From positions 1-27,942 of the forward strand of contig JAJDVB010000137.1 of assembly GCA_022826345.1 (NCBI GenBank): a stretch of 27,942 nucleotides of DNA, read 5' to 3'. Every line of letters begins with the position of its first letter. Positions within the stretch are counted from its first letter, which is position 1. The position numbers and the translations under genes were made by a program. Shown in pieces: positions 17,786-25,666 of the stretch. Origin of the DNA: Alphaproteobacteria bacterium (GTDB taxonomy: Bacteria; Pseudomonadota; Alphaproteobacteria; UBA828). A model generated the notes under the pieces. That model was not told the DNA's origin. It worked only from the letters and a program-made list of their open reading frames with translations, and ran no database searches.

Positions 17786-18742
17786 TTAGCCTTCGGCGAC
17801 GGCGCCCAGTGCCAGGTATTTCTCCCGCCGCTGGCTACGCAAGGCCGCGCCGTCGAGGCCGCGCAGGTCGGCGAACGCCTCTTCCAGCGCCGAACCGGCC
17901 CGATCGATCGCGCTTGCCGCATCCCGATGCGCGCCGCCCACGGGCTCCGGCACGATGCCGTCGATCACGCCGAGGGAGTGCAAATCTTCCGCCGTCAGCC
18001 GCAGCGCTTCCGCCGCTGTCTCCGCAAGGGCCGCGTCCCGCCACAGGATCGAGGCGCAGCCTTCGGGCGAGATCACCGAATAGATCGCGTGCTCCATCAT
18101 CAGCACGCGGTTGGCGACGCCGAGGGCAATCGCCCCGCCGGAGCCGCCCTCGCCGATGATGAGCGCGATCACCGGGACCCTGACATCGAGACAGGCCTCG
18201 ATGCAGCGGGCGATGGCCTCGGCCTGCCCGCGCTCCTCGGCGCCCACGCCGGGATAGGCGCCCGGCGTGTCGATCAGCGTCAGCACGGGCACCTGAAAGC
18301 GCTCCGCCAGCCGCAGCAGGCGCGACGCCTTGCGGTAACCTTCGGGGTTGGCCATGCCGAAGTTGTGAGCGACCCTGCCCTCGGTATCAGCCCCCTTCTC
18401 CTGGCCGATGACCATGGTGGTGTGGCCCTGGAAGCGCCCCAGCCCGCCGATCACCGCCCGATCCTCGCCGAAAACGCGGTCGCCGGCGAGTGGCACAAAG
18501 TCGGTGATCAGGCGCGCGATGTAGTCGGAGCAGTGGGGCCTCAGTTGATGACGCGCGACCTGTGTCTTCTGCCAAGGCGTCAGGCGGCTGTAGGTCTGCC
18601 TGAGCAGACGGTCGACCTTGCCCTCGAGGCGCGAAACCTCGTCGAGCATGTTGACGCCGCTGTCATCGCTGAGGTGGCGAAGCTCCTGGAGCTTGCCTTC
18701 AATCTCCGCGATCGGCTTCTCGAAGTCGAGATAACTGTTCAT
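17786..18742 (-). CDS. accA: Acetyl-CoA carboxylase carboxyltransferase subunit alpha
   Basis: A 318-residue subunit that, with AccD, moves the carboxyl group from biotin-BCCP to acetyl-CoA, the first step of fatty-acid synthesis. Landmarks are [18 protein letters not shown] at the start, [19 protein letters not shown], the oxyanion and CoA region [18 protein letters not shown] (157-174), [13 protein letters not shown] (196-208) and [14 protein letters not shown] (221-234). ATG 18742 is chosen over an in-frame GTG at 18754 because most family members begin right before the YLDFEKPI motif. A promoter with an A+T-rich upstream element lies 25-78 bp upstream. It converges with ccmC and follows the CNNM gene on the same strand after 199 bp, with its own promoter. 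Confidence 0.96.
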   Translation of the reverse strand: MNSYLDFEKPIAEIEGKLQELRHLSDDSGVNMLDEVSRLEGKVDRLLRQTYSRLTPWQKTQVARHQLRPHCSDYIARLITDFVPLAGDRVFGEDRAVIGGLGRFQGHTTMVIGQEKGADTEGRVAHNFGMANPEGYRKASRLLRLAERFQVPVLTLIDTPGAYPGVGAEERGQAEAIARCIEACLDVRVPVIALIIGEGGSGGAIALGVANRVLMMEHAIYSVISPEGCASILWRDAALAETAAEALRLTAEDLHSLGVIDGIVPEPVGGAHRDAASAIDRAGSALEEAFADLRGLDGAALRSQRREKYLALGAVAEG

Positions 18743-18766
18743 CGACTCGCCCACTAACCCGCTTCA

Positions 18767-18818
18767 TGTATAGCACGAGGCGGCGTTACGACAATCGGAA
18801 CCTCGAATTAGAATTATC
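18767..18818 (-). promoter_or_regulatory. accA promoter with UP-like A+T-rich element
   Basis: On the minus strand TTGTCG (18794-18789), 16 bp, then TATACA (18772-18767) make a plausible sigma-70-type promoter about 25 bp from the accA ATG. Directly upstream lies an unusually A+T-rich stretch (18805-18818, GATAATTCTAATTC on the minus strand), at the position of an UP element. It stands out in very GC-rich surroundings. Confidence 0.5.
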
Positions 18819-18867
18819 GGCACCCGCCTCTCGTCGCGACGGTCGTTTTTGGCAACTGGGGTCCCCT

Positions 18868-18895
18868 GCTGGCGGCATATGGGGAGCGTGCCAGC
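18868..18895 (-). terminator. Weak hairpin after the CNNM gene
   Basis: GCTGGC (18868-18873) and GCCAGC (18890-18895) form a 6-bp stem about 47 bp beyond the stop of the CNNM/CBS gene. No U-tract follows immediately. It is the only candidate I see to end the aroK-aroB-CNNM transcript before accA. Confidence 0.2.
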
Positions 18896-18941
18896 GACGT
18901 GCAACCCGGCCCTCGCAACGCGTCCGAGCGGGGCCGTTGCC

Positions 18942-20228
18942 TCAGGCGTCGTGGCCCCCGGCAGCGCGCGAGCGCGGGATTACGCGGAGCTGGGTGATCT
19001 GATTGCGCTTGCGGGCGCGGACTTCGAAGGTAAAGCCATAGAGCGAGAACGATTCGCCAATCTCGGGTATCTCCTGTGCCTCGTTCAGCACAAGACCCGC
19101 AATGGTGGCGGCTTCCTCGTCTGGCAAGTCCCAGTCATAGGCCCGATTGAGATCGCGGATCGCAACGGTCCCCGGAATCAGGACCGAGCCGTCTTCGCTC
19201 TCGACCACCTCGCTGAGCGCGACGTCGTGCTCGTCGTCGATCTCGCCCACGATCTCCTCGATGATGTCCTCCAGGGTCACGAGGCCCATCAGCGAGCCGT
19301 ATTCGTCGACGATCAACGCGAAATGAGCCCGCCGCTCGCGGAACGAGTGGAGCTGCTCGTCGAGCGGCGTGGTCTCGGGCACGAACCAGGGTTCGGTCAC
19401 GATCGACATGACGTCGAGGAGGTCGAGGTCATCGAGGCTCGCATGCATCGCTCGCAGCAGGTCTTTGGCATGCAGAACCCCCACGATGTTATCCGGCTCG
19501 CCCTTCCAGACCGGCAGGCGCGTGTGAGGACTGCGGACGACCTGGTCGAGAATGTCGGCGGGCGCTGCGTCGGCGTCGACCATCTCCATGGTCTTGCGGT
19601 GAGTCATGATCGCGCCGACTTCAATTTCCTCCAGGTCGAGGATGCTGCGGAGCATGTCGCGCTCGTGCTTGACCATGGCGCCTTCCTGCGCATGCAGGGC
19701 GATGGTGCCGCGAAGCTCCTCCTCGGCTGCACTTGCCTCCCGCTCTCCCCGAGAGGCGCCGGCTGCACGCAGCGTGGCCGAGACGACCATTTGCACCGCG
19801 TGAACGATGGGGGAGAGCAACCAGACGACCGGGCCCAGCACAGGTGCCACCCTGAGTGAAAAGTTGTCCGGATTGCGGATCGCGTAGGTCTTAGGCAGGA
19901 CCTCAGCGAAGACCAGGATGATGAGGGTCATGCCGATCGTCGCATAGGCCACGCCGGCATCGCCGACCACCGAAATCAGGACGCTGGTGGCCAACGCAGA
20001 CGCGAGGATGTTGACGGCATTGTTGCCGAGCAGAATCGCGCCGATCAGTCGCTCCCGATCGTCGGTGAGCCGCTCGACCGCGCGCGCACGCCTGTCGCCG
20101 GCGCCTGCCAGATGGTGCATGCGTGGGCGGGAGGCCGCAGTGAGTGCGGTTTCGGAGCCTGAGAAGAAGCCCGATAGCGCGATCAGCAGGCCAATCGCGC
20201 CGATGGTGATGGCAGTCTCGGTCGTCAT
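18942..20228 (-). CDS. CNNM/CorC-HlyC family CBS-domain membrane protein
   Basis: A 428-residue membrane protein. The CNNM (DUF21) domain with about four hydrophobic segments covers residues 5-155 (SGFFSGSETALTAASRPR, LLGNNAVNILASALAT, FAEVLPKTYAIRNP). Two CBS domains follow at about 200-260 (VGAIMTHRKTMEMVD) and 270-330 (IVDEYGSLMGLVTLEDIIEE). A C-terminal CorC_HlyC domain covers about 345-420. Characterised relatives are Mg2+ transport/efflux proteins; older annotation as hemolysin is misleading. The ATG at 20228 begins MTTETAITIGAIGLL, but no strong ribosome site is visible. It lies 52 bp after aroB on the same strand; aroK-aroB-CNNM is an order I recall in alphaproteobacteria. The substrate cannot be told from sequence. 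Confidence 0.92.
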   Translation of the reverse strand: MTTETAITIGAIGLLIALSGFFSGSETALTAASRPRMHHLAGAGDRRARAVERLTDDRERLIGAILLGNNAVNILASALATSVLISVVGDAGVAYATIGMTLIILVFAEVLPKTYAIRNPDNFSLRVAPVLGPVVWLLSPIVHAVQMVVSATLRAAGASRGEREASAAEEELRGTIALHAQEGAMVKHERDMLRSILDLEEIEVGAIMTHRKTMEMVDADAAPADILDQVVRSPHTRLPVWKGEPDNIVGVLHAKDLLRAMHASLDDLDLLDVMSIVTEPWFVPETTPLDEQLHSFRERRAHFALIVDEYGSLMGLVTLEDIIEEIVGEIDDEHDVALSEVVESEDGSVLIPGTVAIRDLNRAYDWDLPDEEAATIAGLVLNEAQEIPEIGESFSLYGFTFEVRARKRNQITQLRVIPRSRAAGGHDA

Positions 20229-20280
20229 GGGTGTGTCGTTGGGGATTGTGGAGGGATGTAGTTCGGAGGCGCAGTGGACC

Positions 20281-21426
20281 TCATTCGCCGAAGGCTTGGT
20301 CGAGCAGGGCGCCGAGTGCCTCCGGGGGCACGTCCCGGCTGAGGAAGGCATGCCCGATGCCGCGCGTCAGGACGAACGTCATCCGCCCGCCCTGCACCTT
20401 CTTGTCATGTTTCATTCGCTCGATCAGTGCGGCTGAGTTCCACCGAATCGCGGGAAGGGCGTCTGCCTCGCTGGGCAGCCCAACCGCGCGGAAATGGGCC
20501 GCAACCCGCCCGGCGTCATCCTCGCCGCACAGGCCGAGGGCTGCGGAGAATCGGTGCGCCAGCACCATACCATAGGCCACCGCCTCGCCGTGCAGGAGCG
20601 ATCCGTCGTAGCCGGCCTCCGCCTCCAGGGCGTGGGCGAAGGTGTGGCCCAAATTGAGCAAGGCCCTGCTGCCGCTCTCGCGCTCGTCGGCGGCGACGAT
20701 GCGCGCCTTGGCCCTGCACGAGTGGGCGACGGCGGTTCGCAGCACGTCCGGATCACCGTCGAGGAGTGCCGGGCCGTTGGTTTCGAGCCAGGCGAAGAAC
20801 GCCGGGTCGTCGATGAGGCCATACTTCACGACCTCGGCATAGCCTGCCCTGCGCTCGCGCAGCGGCAGCGTGGCCAGCGTCGCCACGTCGGCGAGCACCA
20901 GGCGCGGCTGGTAGAACGTCCCGATCAGGTTCTTGCCGTGGGTGCTGTTCACACCGGTCTTGCCGCCGACACCACTGTCCACCTGGGCAAGGAGCGTTGT
21001 CGGGATCTGAACGAAGGGGATGCCGCGCAGCAGGATGCTCGCGGCGAAGCCAGTGAGGTCGCCCACGACCCCGCCGCCCAGTGCTACCAGCGCGGTCGAC
21101 CGCTCAATTCCGCGATCCAGGATGTCGTCCAACACGCCGCCGAGCGTCGCCAGGTCCTTGCTGCGCTCCCCCGACTCGACGATCAGGTGGGAGGGTGCGA
21201 AGCCGGCCGTTCGCAGGGCGTCGAGTGTCGCGTCGAGATAAAGCCCGGCCACGACGCGGTCGGTGACCACAACCGCCGAGCGGCTTGCCAGGAGCGGCGC
21301 CATGAGCCGTCCGGCCTTGTTGACGAGGCCGGCACCCACCACGACGTCGTAGCTGCGCGGTCCGAGTTCGACGCGCACCGTCTCCCGGTCATGGTCGGTT
21401 CGTGGGTCGGGGTCCGCCGTGCTCAC
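20281..21426 (-). CDS. aroB: 3-Dehydroquinate synthase
   Basis: A 381-residue NAD- and Zn-dependent enzyme of the shikimate pathway, DAHP to 3-dehydroquinate. Motifs: VESGERSKDLATL, the NAD region ALGGGVVGDLTGFAAS (115-130), IPTTLLAQVDSGVGGKTGVN (141-160), the metal ligand Glu198 in AGYAEVVKYG, and two metal histidines in LNLGHTFAHALE and LHGEAVAYGM. GTG 21426 is chosen because it lies four bases after the aroK stop with GAGGCC nearby. A longer frame upstream only reads aroK in another phase. The N-terminal 16 residues are Asp-rich and probably disordered. It sits between aroK and the CNNM gene. Confidence 0.96.
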   Translation of the reverse strand: MSTADPDPRTDHDRETVRVELGPRSYDVVVGAGLVNKAGRLMAPLLASRSAVVVTDRVVAGLYLDATLDALRTAGFAPSHLIVESGERSKDLATLGGVLDDILDRGIERSTALVALGGGVVGDLTGFAASILLRGIPFVQIPTTLLAQVDSGVGGKTGVNSTHGKNLIGTFYQPRLVLADVATLATLPLRERRAGYAEVVKYGLIDDPAFFAWLETNGPALLDGDPDVLRTAVAHSCRAKARIVAADERESGSRALLNLGHTFAHALEAEAGYDGSLLHGEAVAYGMVLAHRFSAALGLCGEDDAGRVAAHFRAVGLPSEADALPAIRWNSAALIERMKHDKKVQGGRMTFVLTRGIGHAFLSRDVPPEALGALLDQAFGE

Positions 21427-21430
21427 CGCG

Positions 21431-22024
21431 TCAGGCCTCGATGCTCGCCGATGACGAATCGGGACCCGGCTCTCGCCGTTGCGCCTCGACATGCGCGCCA
21501 AGCGCGCCAAGCACCGCCTCCACCGTCTGTTCGTGCGGTCCGTCCCCGCTTTCCACGACGACGTCGGCCTCGGCATAGATCGGGTGACGCTCGTTCATCA
21601 GCCGCTGCAGGATTTCGCGCGGGTCGCCGCCGGCCAGCAGCGGGCGGTTGTTGCGCCGCGAGACGCGGGAGACCAGCAAGTCCAGGTCGGCGCGCAGCCA
21701 CACCGATATGCTGCACGCCCGGATCGCCGCGCGCGTTTCGGGGTCCATGAACGCCCCGCCACCCGTTGCCAGCACATGCGGCGGGCGGGTCAGCAGCCGG
21801 GCGATGACCCGCCGCTCGCCGTCGCGGAATGCCGCTTCGCCGTGTATCTCGAAGATGTCCGAGATCGAGCATCCTGCGGCGCGCTCGATCTCCTCGTCCG
21901 CGTCGACGAACGGAATGCCGAGTCGGCTGGCGAGCCGGCGGCCGATCGCGCTCTTGCCCGCACCCATCAGGCCCACGAGGACGACCGAGCAGTCTATCCG
22001 TGGGCACCCCAATTCTGCCGTCAT
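21431..22024 (-). CDS. aroK: Shikimate kinase
   Basis: A 197-residue kinase that phosphorylates shikimate. Walker A is GLMGAGKS (18-25); shikimate-binding Asp43 is in VDADEEIE, Arg67 in AAFRDGE, and Gly88-90 in [13 protein letters not shown]; the lid arginine is Arg127 in SRRNNRPLL. The ATG at 22024 begins [22 protein letters not shown] longer frame reaching 22129 adds 35 non-conserved residues and is not favoured. The stop is four bases before the aroB GTG, so the genes are almost certainly coupled. A C-terminal Ser/Glu-rich tail of about 20 residues exceeds the family core. It is divergent from the miniprotein gene at 22192. Confidence 0.95.
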   Translation of the reverse strand: MTAELGCPRIDCSVVLVGLMGAGKSAIGRRLASRLGIPFVDADEEIERAAGCSISDIFEIHGEAAFRDGERRVIARLLTRPPHVLATGGGAFMDPETRAAIRACSISVWLRADLDLLVSRVSRRNNRPLLAGGDPREILQRLMNERHPIYAEADVVVESGDGPHEQTVEAVLGALGAHVEAQRREPGPDSSSASIEA

Positions 22025-22064
22025 CGGCTCAGCGGCACACTCCGCCCCGCCCGGCCGCGGGTCG

Positions 22065-22093
22065 TTGAAGCGCCGCGCCCGCGCCGATAGACT
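22065..22093 (+). promoter_or_regulatory. Possible promoter for the 22192 miniprotein transcript
   Basis: TTGAAG (22065-22070), 17 bp, then TAGACT (22088-22093) match the sigma-70 consensus at four of six bases each with ideal spacing. It lies about 100 bp before the miniprotein start, in the divergent gap with aroK. Called by inspection only. Confidence 0.3.
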
Positions 22094-22191
22094 GCCACAC
22101 CATCGCCATAATCCGATTCTAACACACAAGCGTCGAATGCCTCGTGGCTGATTCAGCGTCGACGCGTGTTCAGGAGTGAAGGCACGTCCCG

Positions 22192-22320
22192 TTGAAAGTC
22201 CTCGTCATCATCCTCTTGCTCATCATCGGCGGCGGAATCGGATTTCTTCTGACTTGGGACATCCCTCCGCCGCCCGGTCCGGTCGAAAAGGTGCTGTCCA
22301 ATGATCGCTTCGAGAAGTGA
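22192..22320 (+). CDS. 42-residue single-pass membrane miniprotein
   Basis: This short gene encodes one hydrophobic helix, [19 protein letters not shown], followed by [20 protein letters not shown] and a final EK. I recognise the shape (a membrane helix followed by WDIP.P...VEKV) from short, uncharacterised alphaproteobacterial proteins, but know no function. The TTG at 22192 is the only usable start: an in-frame stop lies at 22177-22179, and GAAGG (22178-22182) sits nine bases before it. The protein should insert with a short N-terminus and expose the Pro-rich tail, probably in the periplasm. It is divergent from aroK; the palindromic element begins 10 bp after its stop. Without that element it would lie next to the exported-protein gene at 22609, and the two may once have been adjacent in an operon. 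Confidence 0.7.
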   Translation: MKVLVIILLLIIGGGIGFLLTWDIPPPPGPVEKVLSNDRFEK

Positions 22321-22330
22321 GAGCGCCGAC

Positions 22331-22598
22331 AGCCCGCCTTTCTCACCACGGTCACGGCCTGCGTCGCGCCCAGGCGTTCGATCCGCCAGAAGCGGGCCGA
22401 AAAGCGTATCGGGGAATACGGTTGAGGCCCGCGACGAAGTGGGCGGGCGCCTGGGTGCGACCCGAAGGGCGGCGCTCTCCGGCCTACAGAGTGCGTCAAG
22501 CCACTCGCCCGATGTCCCCGCATCGCACTTCGCGGCTTTCCTGCTCTGTAGGCCGGACAGCGCCGCGCAGACCATGACCCTGGTGAGAAAGGCGGGCT
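22331..22598. mobile_element. 268-bp MITE-like element with nested inverted repeats
   Basis: The ends are 32-nt inverted repeats: 22331-22362 pairs with 22567-22598 at 29 of 32 positions, the outer 18 (AGCCCGCCTTTCTCACCA) perfectly. Inside are two back-to-back imperfect hairpins. The first (22363-22461) closes with GTCGCGCCCAGGCG/CGCCTGGGTGCGAC and continues with CCGCC/GGCGG, GCGGGCC/GGCCCGC and CGTAT/ATACG. The second (22469-22566) closes with 23-nt arms (22469-22491 and 22544-22566, 22 of 23 matching, core CCGGCCTACAGAG), then AAGCC/GGCTT and CGATG/CATCG. It has no coding content and no transposase; I see no clear target duplication. Exactly 10 bp separate it from the gene on each side. The form fits a non-autonomous element or large REP-type palindrome. 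A structured RNA is an alternative. Confidence 0.75.
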
Positions 22599-22608
22599 AG
22601 GTAGTCGG

Positions 22609-24486
22609 ATGTTCCGACTGCCTCTTTGCCCTTCGCGAGCTGGCCGAAAGCCGTGGTCCGCGCTTGTCGGCGTAATCCTTCCTGCCGTCCTGCTACTGAT
22701 CGCGACCGCGGGCGTCGGCATCGCACAAGAGGCCGATGAACCGTTGCGGCTGATCCCGCAGCAGCAGAGCGAGGATGTCGACGAGAGCGGTTCGGAGCCG
22801 GGCGAGGGCGAAGGCGCGTCCCCGAACACCGATTCGGTCGTAGGCGCGGAGGGCGACGACGCGACCGCCTCGGCCGCTCCCGCATCGGCCGAAGGCGGCA
22901 TCCATGTGGGCGCGCTCGAGGCCATCGATCCTGATGCGGCTGGCATTCCGGTCGAGGGAATCGAGCCGTTTTCCAGCGATCTCTGGTCGGGCTCACGTCG
23001 CTCAAGGGTCGAAGCGTTGCTGCCGCGCTTGCCCGTCGCTGCGCCTTCCTTTGCCATGCGGCGTCTCGCGTTGGGGTTGCTCACCTCGTCGGCGCAACCG
23101 CCTGCGGGTGAGGGCGAGGCCGGTGCGCTCGCCCTCGCGCGGGCCGAGCGCCTGGTGGCGATGGGTGCGCGCGACGTTGCTCTCGCGCTGCTGGAGAGTG
23201 CCGGTCCGGCCGGGGGCCAGAGCCTCACCGCCCGGATCAAGAACGACCGCCTTCTCGCTGCGTTCGATCTCGACACCGCTTGTGCGCAGATTCTCGGCAA
23301 GGCGGGGCGGGCCGGCGATGGCTATTGGCGCCGCGTGCGCATCCTCTGCCAGGCGCATGCCGGCCTGATCGAGGCCGCGACGCTCGGCCTGGAGCTGCTG
23401 CTGGAAACGGATACCGCGCCCGACCAGGTGTTCGACGACACGATCTATGCCATGGCGGGGTTGGCCGAGCCGGTCGTGGATTCGATGGCCGATCCGACTC
23501 CCCTGCGAGTCGCCGCCTGGCGGCTTGCGCAGCTCCCGATCCCGGCGGAAGTGGTGGCGAGGGCAGTGCCCGATGTGCTGCCGGCGATTGTCGTCGCGCC
23601 GGAATCGCTGCCGGGGACACGGCTGCTGGCGGCGGAGCGCGCGGAGGCGAGCGGCGCGCTTCCCATCGAGGCCCTTCGAGATATCTATCGAACCATGTCG
23701 TTCTCGTCGGAGGAGCGCGCCGACGCCCTGGCGCAGGTCGAATCGCTGGAACCGCCGCTCGGCCGCGCCTTGATGCTCCAGGCGATCGAGGCAGAGACGG
23801 CGCCTGCGCTCCGGGCGGAGCTGTTGGCGGAGGCGCTCTTTCTTGCCGAGGCTCAGGGGGCTCACGGGACTGCGGCGCGAGCGTTCGCGCATCTGGTGGG
23901 CACGGTGCCGCCAGCGCCCGCGCACGTCTGGTTCAGCGCAGCAGCCGCGCGAGCCTTCATCGCGGCCGGCGAACTCGACGCGGCTGCACGCTGGTACGCA
24001 CTGGCCACGGACCATGGCTCGCGCAACCCCGAAGCGTTGCGCGCCTCATTGCGGCTCTGGCCGTTGATGCTTCTGAGCGGCGATGACGACCATCTGACGA
24101 CAGCCAAGTTCGATGCGTGGCTTTCTCTGCGGGCCGACGAGGGCGGGCGCACTGTGGCGGTCGCGCGGGCGAACTGGCTGGCGATTCTGGTGGATGCGCT
24201 CGGAGGCCACGTAGACCCGGAGGTCTGGGATCGCCTTTTGCTCGACGAGCCGCCCGTGGCAGCGCGGGGACCGGCGCTGGCGCTGGCAAACGGACTGCTG
24301 AAGGCGGCCGAAGGCGGGCGGCTCGGCGAAACCGTCCTGTTGGCGCTGCTTCTGCTCGGCGACGCCGGTCCCGCCGCGGCCGGCATCGCGACCGTCGGGC
24401 CCGTGGTCTCCAGCCTCGTTTCTGCCGACCTGCAGGAGGAGGCGCGGGCGATCGCCCTGGAAGCGGCGCTCGCGGCGGGGCTTTGA
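22609..24486 (+). CDS. Large exported alpha-helical protein of unknown function
   Basis: A 625-residue protein with a signal peptide: basic MFRLPLCPSRAGRKPW, hydrophobic core ALVGVILPAVLLLIATAGV, likely cleavage after GIA near residue 39. Residues 40-115 are acidic and low-complexity (DVDESGSEPGEGEGASPN). The rest is almost all Ala/Leu-rich helices with a helix-turn-helix rhythm like TPR/HEAT solenoids (ALALARAERLVAMGARDVAL; FSAAAARAFIAAGELDAAAR), but I cannot assign clean repeats. Function is unknown; I have a vague memory of similar exported proteins before xerD in this lineage. The ATG lies 11 bases after the palindromic element, with only AGG of that junction as a possible ribosome site, so the insertion may have changed its expression. 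Its stop overlaps the xerD TTG. Confidence 0.75.
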   Translation: MFRLPLCPSRAGRKPWSALVGVILPAVLLLIATAGVGIAQEADEPLRLIPQQQSEDVDESGSEPGEGEGASPNTDSVVGAEGDDATASAAPASAEGGIHVGALEAIDPDAAGIPVEGIEPFSSDLWSGSRRSRVEALLPRLPVAAPSFAMRRLALGLLTSSAQPPAGEGEAGALALARAERLVAMGARDVALALLESAGPAGGQSLTARIKNDRLLAAFDLDTACAQILGKAGRAGDGYWRRVRILCQAHAGLIEAATLGLELLLETDTAPDQVFDDTIYAMAGLAEPVVDSMADPTPLRVAAWRLAQLPIPAEVVARAVPDVLPAIVVAPESLPGTRLLAAERAEASGALPIEALRDIYRTMSFSSEERADALAQVESLEPPLGRALMLQAIEAETAPALRAELLAEALFLAEAQGAHGTAARAFAHLVGTVPPAPAHVWFSAAAARAFIAAGELDAAARWYALATDHGSRNPEALRASLRLWPLMLLSGDDDHLTTAKFDAWLSLRADEGGRTVAVARANWLAILVDALGGHVDPEVWDRLLLDEPPVAARGPALALANGLLKAAEGGRLGETVLLALLLLGDAGPAAAGIATVGPVVSSLVSADLQEEARAIALEAALAAGL

Positions 24487-25481
24487 CACGTCGAGGGCGG
24501 CCAGGGACGGCCGAAGCCGCGCTCCGAGAGGGCGACGCGGCCGCCATCGAGGCGTTTCTCGAAATGGCTGCGGCAGAGCGCGGGCTCGCCCGCAACTCAA
24601 TCGATGCCTACCGGCGTGACCTCGCCTGCTTTGCCGCCTATCTCGCGCCCTCGGGTGTGACGCTGGCCGGGGCCGACTCCGAGTCGGTCCGGGGTTTCGT
24701 GGCTGAGCAACGCCGCTCCGGCGTTGCGGCGCGCACCGCGTCACGTCGGCTCTCCTGCCTGCGCCAGTTCTATCGGTTCCTGCTGACCGACGGCCGGCGC
24801 GACGACGATCCCACTGCCCCGGTGGATTCGCCGACGCTCCCTCGCACGCTCCCCGGCGTCCTGAGCGAGGAGGAGGTCGAACGGCTGCTGGGGGCAGTGT
24901 GGCCTGATGAGGATGCGGCGGAGATGTCGTCCAAGCGCGAGGCCGACGGGCTTCGCCTGCGGGCCATGATCGAGCTGCTCTACGGCAGTGGTCTCCGCGT
25001 CTCGGAGCTGGTGTCGCTGCCGCTCCACGCGGTCTCCGCCGAGACGCAGAGCCTGCTGGTGCGGGGCAAGGGCGGCAAGGAACGCCTGGTTCCGCTCGGG
25101 GTGCCGGCCCGCCGGGCGCTCGACGCCTATCTCGCGGTGCGCGATCGCCACCTGGCTGACGGTGCGCCGTCCCGCTGGCTGTTCCCCTCGCGCGGCGCGA
25201 GCGGTCACCTGACACGGCATCGCCTGGCGCAGATGCTCAAGGCGTTGGCGCAGGCGGCGGGGATCGAGCCCGGCCGGGTCTCGCCCCATGCGCTGCGCCA
25301 TGCCTTCGCCAGCCATCTGCTCGCCCACGGGGCGGACCTGAGGGCGGTACAAAAGATGCTCGGCCACGCCGACATCGCGACGACGGAAATCTACACCCAC
25401 GTCCTCGATGAGCGGCTCAAGCGGCTGGTCGAGGCCGGGCATCCCCTCGCCGCCGCTGGCCGCGCACGCTCGGGCGGCTAA
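24483..25481 (+). CDS. xerD: Site-specific tyrosine recombinase XerD
   Basis: A 332-residue recombinase that, with XerC, resolves chromosome dimers at dif. The SAM-like core-binding domain covers about residues 18-108 (IEAFLEMAAAERGLARNSID). The catalytic set is complete: Arg172 in YGSGLRVSELVSL, Lys196 in RGKGGKERLVPLG, His269 and Arg272 in SPHALRHAFASHLL, His295 in KMLGHADIATTEIY, and nucleophile Tyr304. The spacing matches E. coli XerD. The TTG at 24483 overlaps the stop of the previous gene (TTGA) and gives a full N-terminal domain; the first ATG (24564) would cut into it. XerD rather than XerC is favoured by length and by the alphaproteobacterial neighbourhood, though XerC cannot be excluded by eye. 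Confidence 0.92.
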   Translation: MTRRGRPGTAEAALREGDAAAIEAFLEMAAAERGLARNSIDAYRRDLACFAAYLAPSGVTLAGADSESVRGFVAEQRRSGVAARTASRRLSCLRQFYRFLLTDGRRDDDPTAPVDSPTLPRTLPGVLSEEEVERLLGAVWPDEDAAEMSSKREADGLRLRAMIELLYGSGLRVSELVSLPLHAVSAETQSLLVRGKGGKERLVPLGVPARRALDAYLAVRDRHLADGAPSRWLFPSRGASGHLTRHRLAQMLKALAQAAGIEPGRVSPHALRHAFASHLLAHGADLRAVQKMLGHADIATTEIYTHVLDERLKRLVEAGHPLAAAGRARSGG

Positions 25482-25528
25482 AGACGTGCTCGAGCAGACA
25501 TATTTCAGCCCTGTACCCAGGCCTCCGG

Positions 25529-25556
25529 TTGTCGGCCTGCGGCGCGCTGTACTAAT
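25529..25556 (+). promoter_or_regulatory. Possible promoter of the MotA/ExbB-like gene
   Basis: TTGTCG (25529-25534), 16 bp, then ACTAAT (25551-25556) resemble a sigma-70 promoter and reuse the TTGTCG -35 seen at accA. It lies about 110 bp before the gene, in the 185-bp gap after xerD. Apart from this I see nothing notable in the gap. Confidence 0.3.
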
Positions 25557-25666
25557 GTGCCCGACTGCCGCGGGCCATGCGACCGCCGCAGGGGAAGAGC
25601 CGTCTGGATGGGCCTGCGAGCGATCATGGAGCACAGACTCGGCGTTCCGGGGATGACGGACAGGCG

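Noticed and set aside
22331..22598. tRNA, tmRNA or other known RNA gene
   Set aside because: No tRNA arms, CCA end or known motif; the structure is dominated by terminal and internal inverted repeats.
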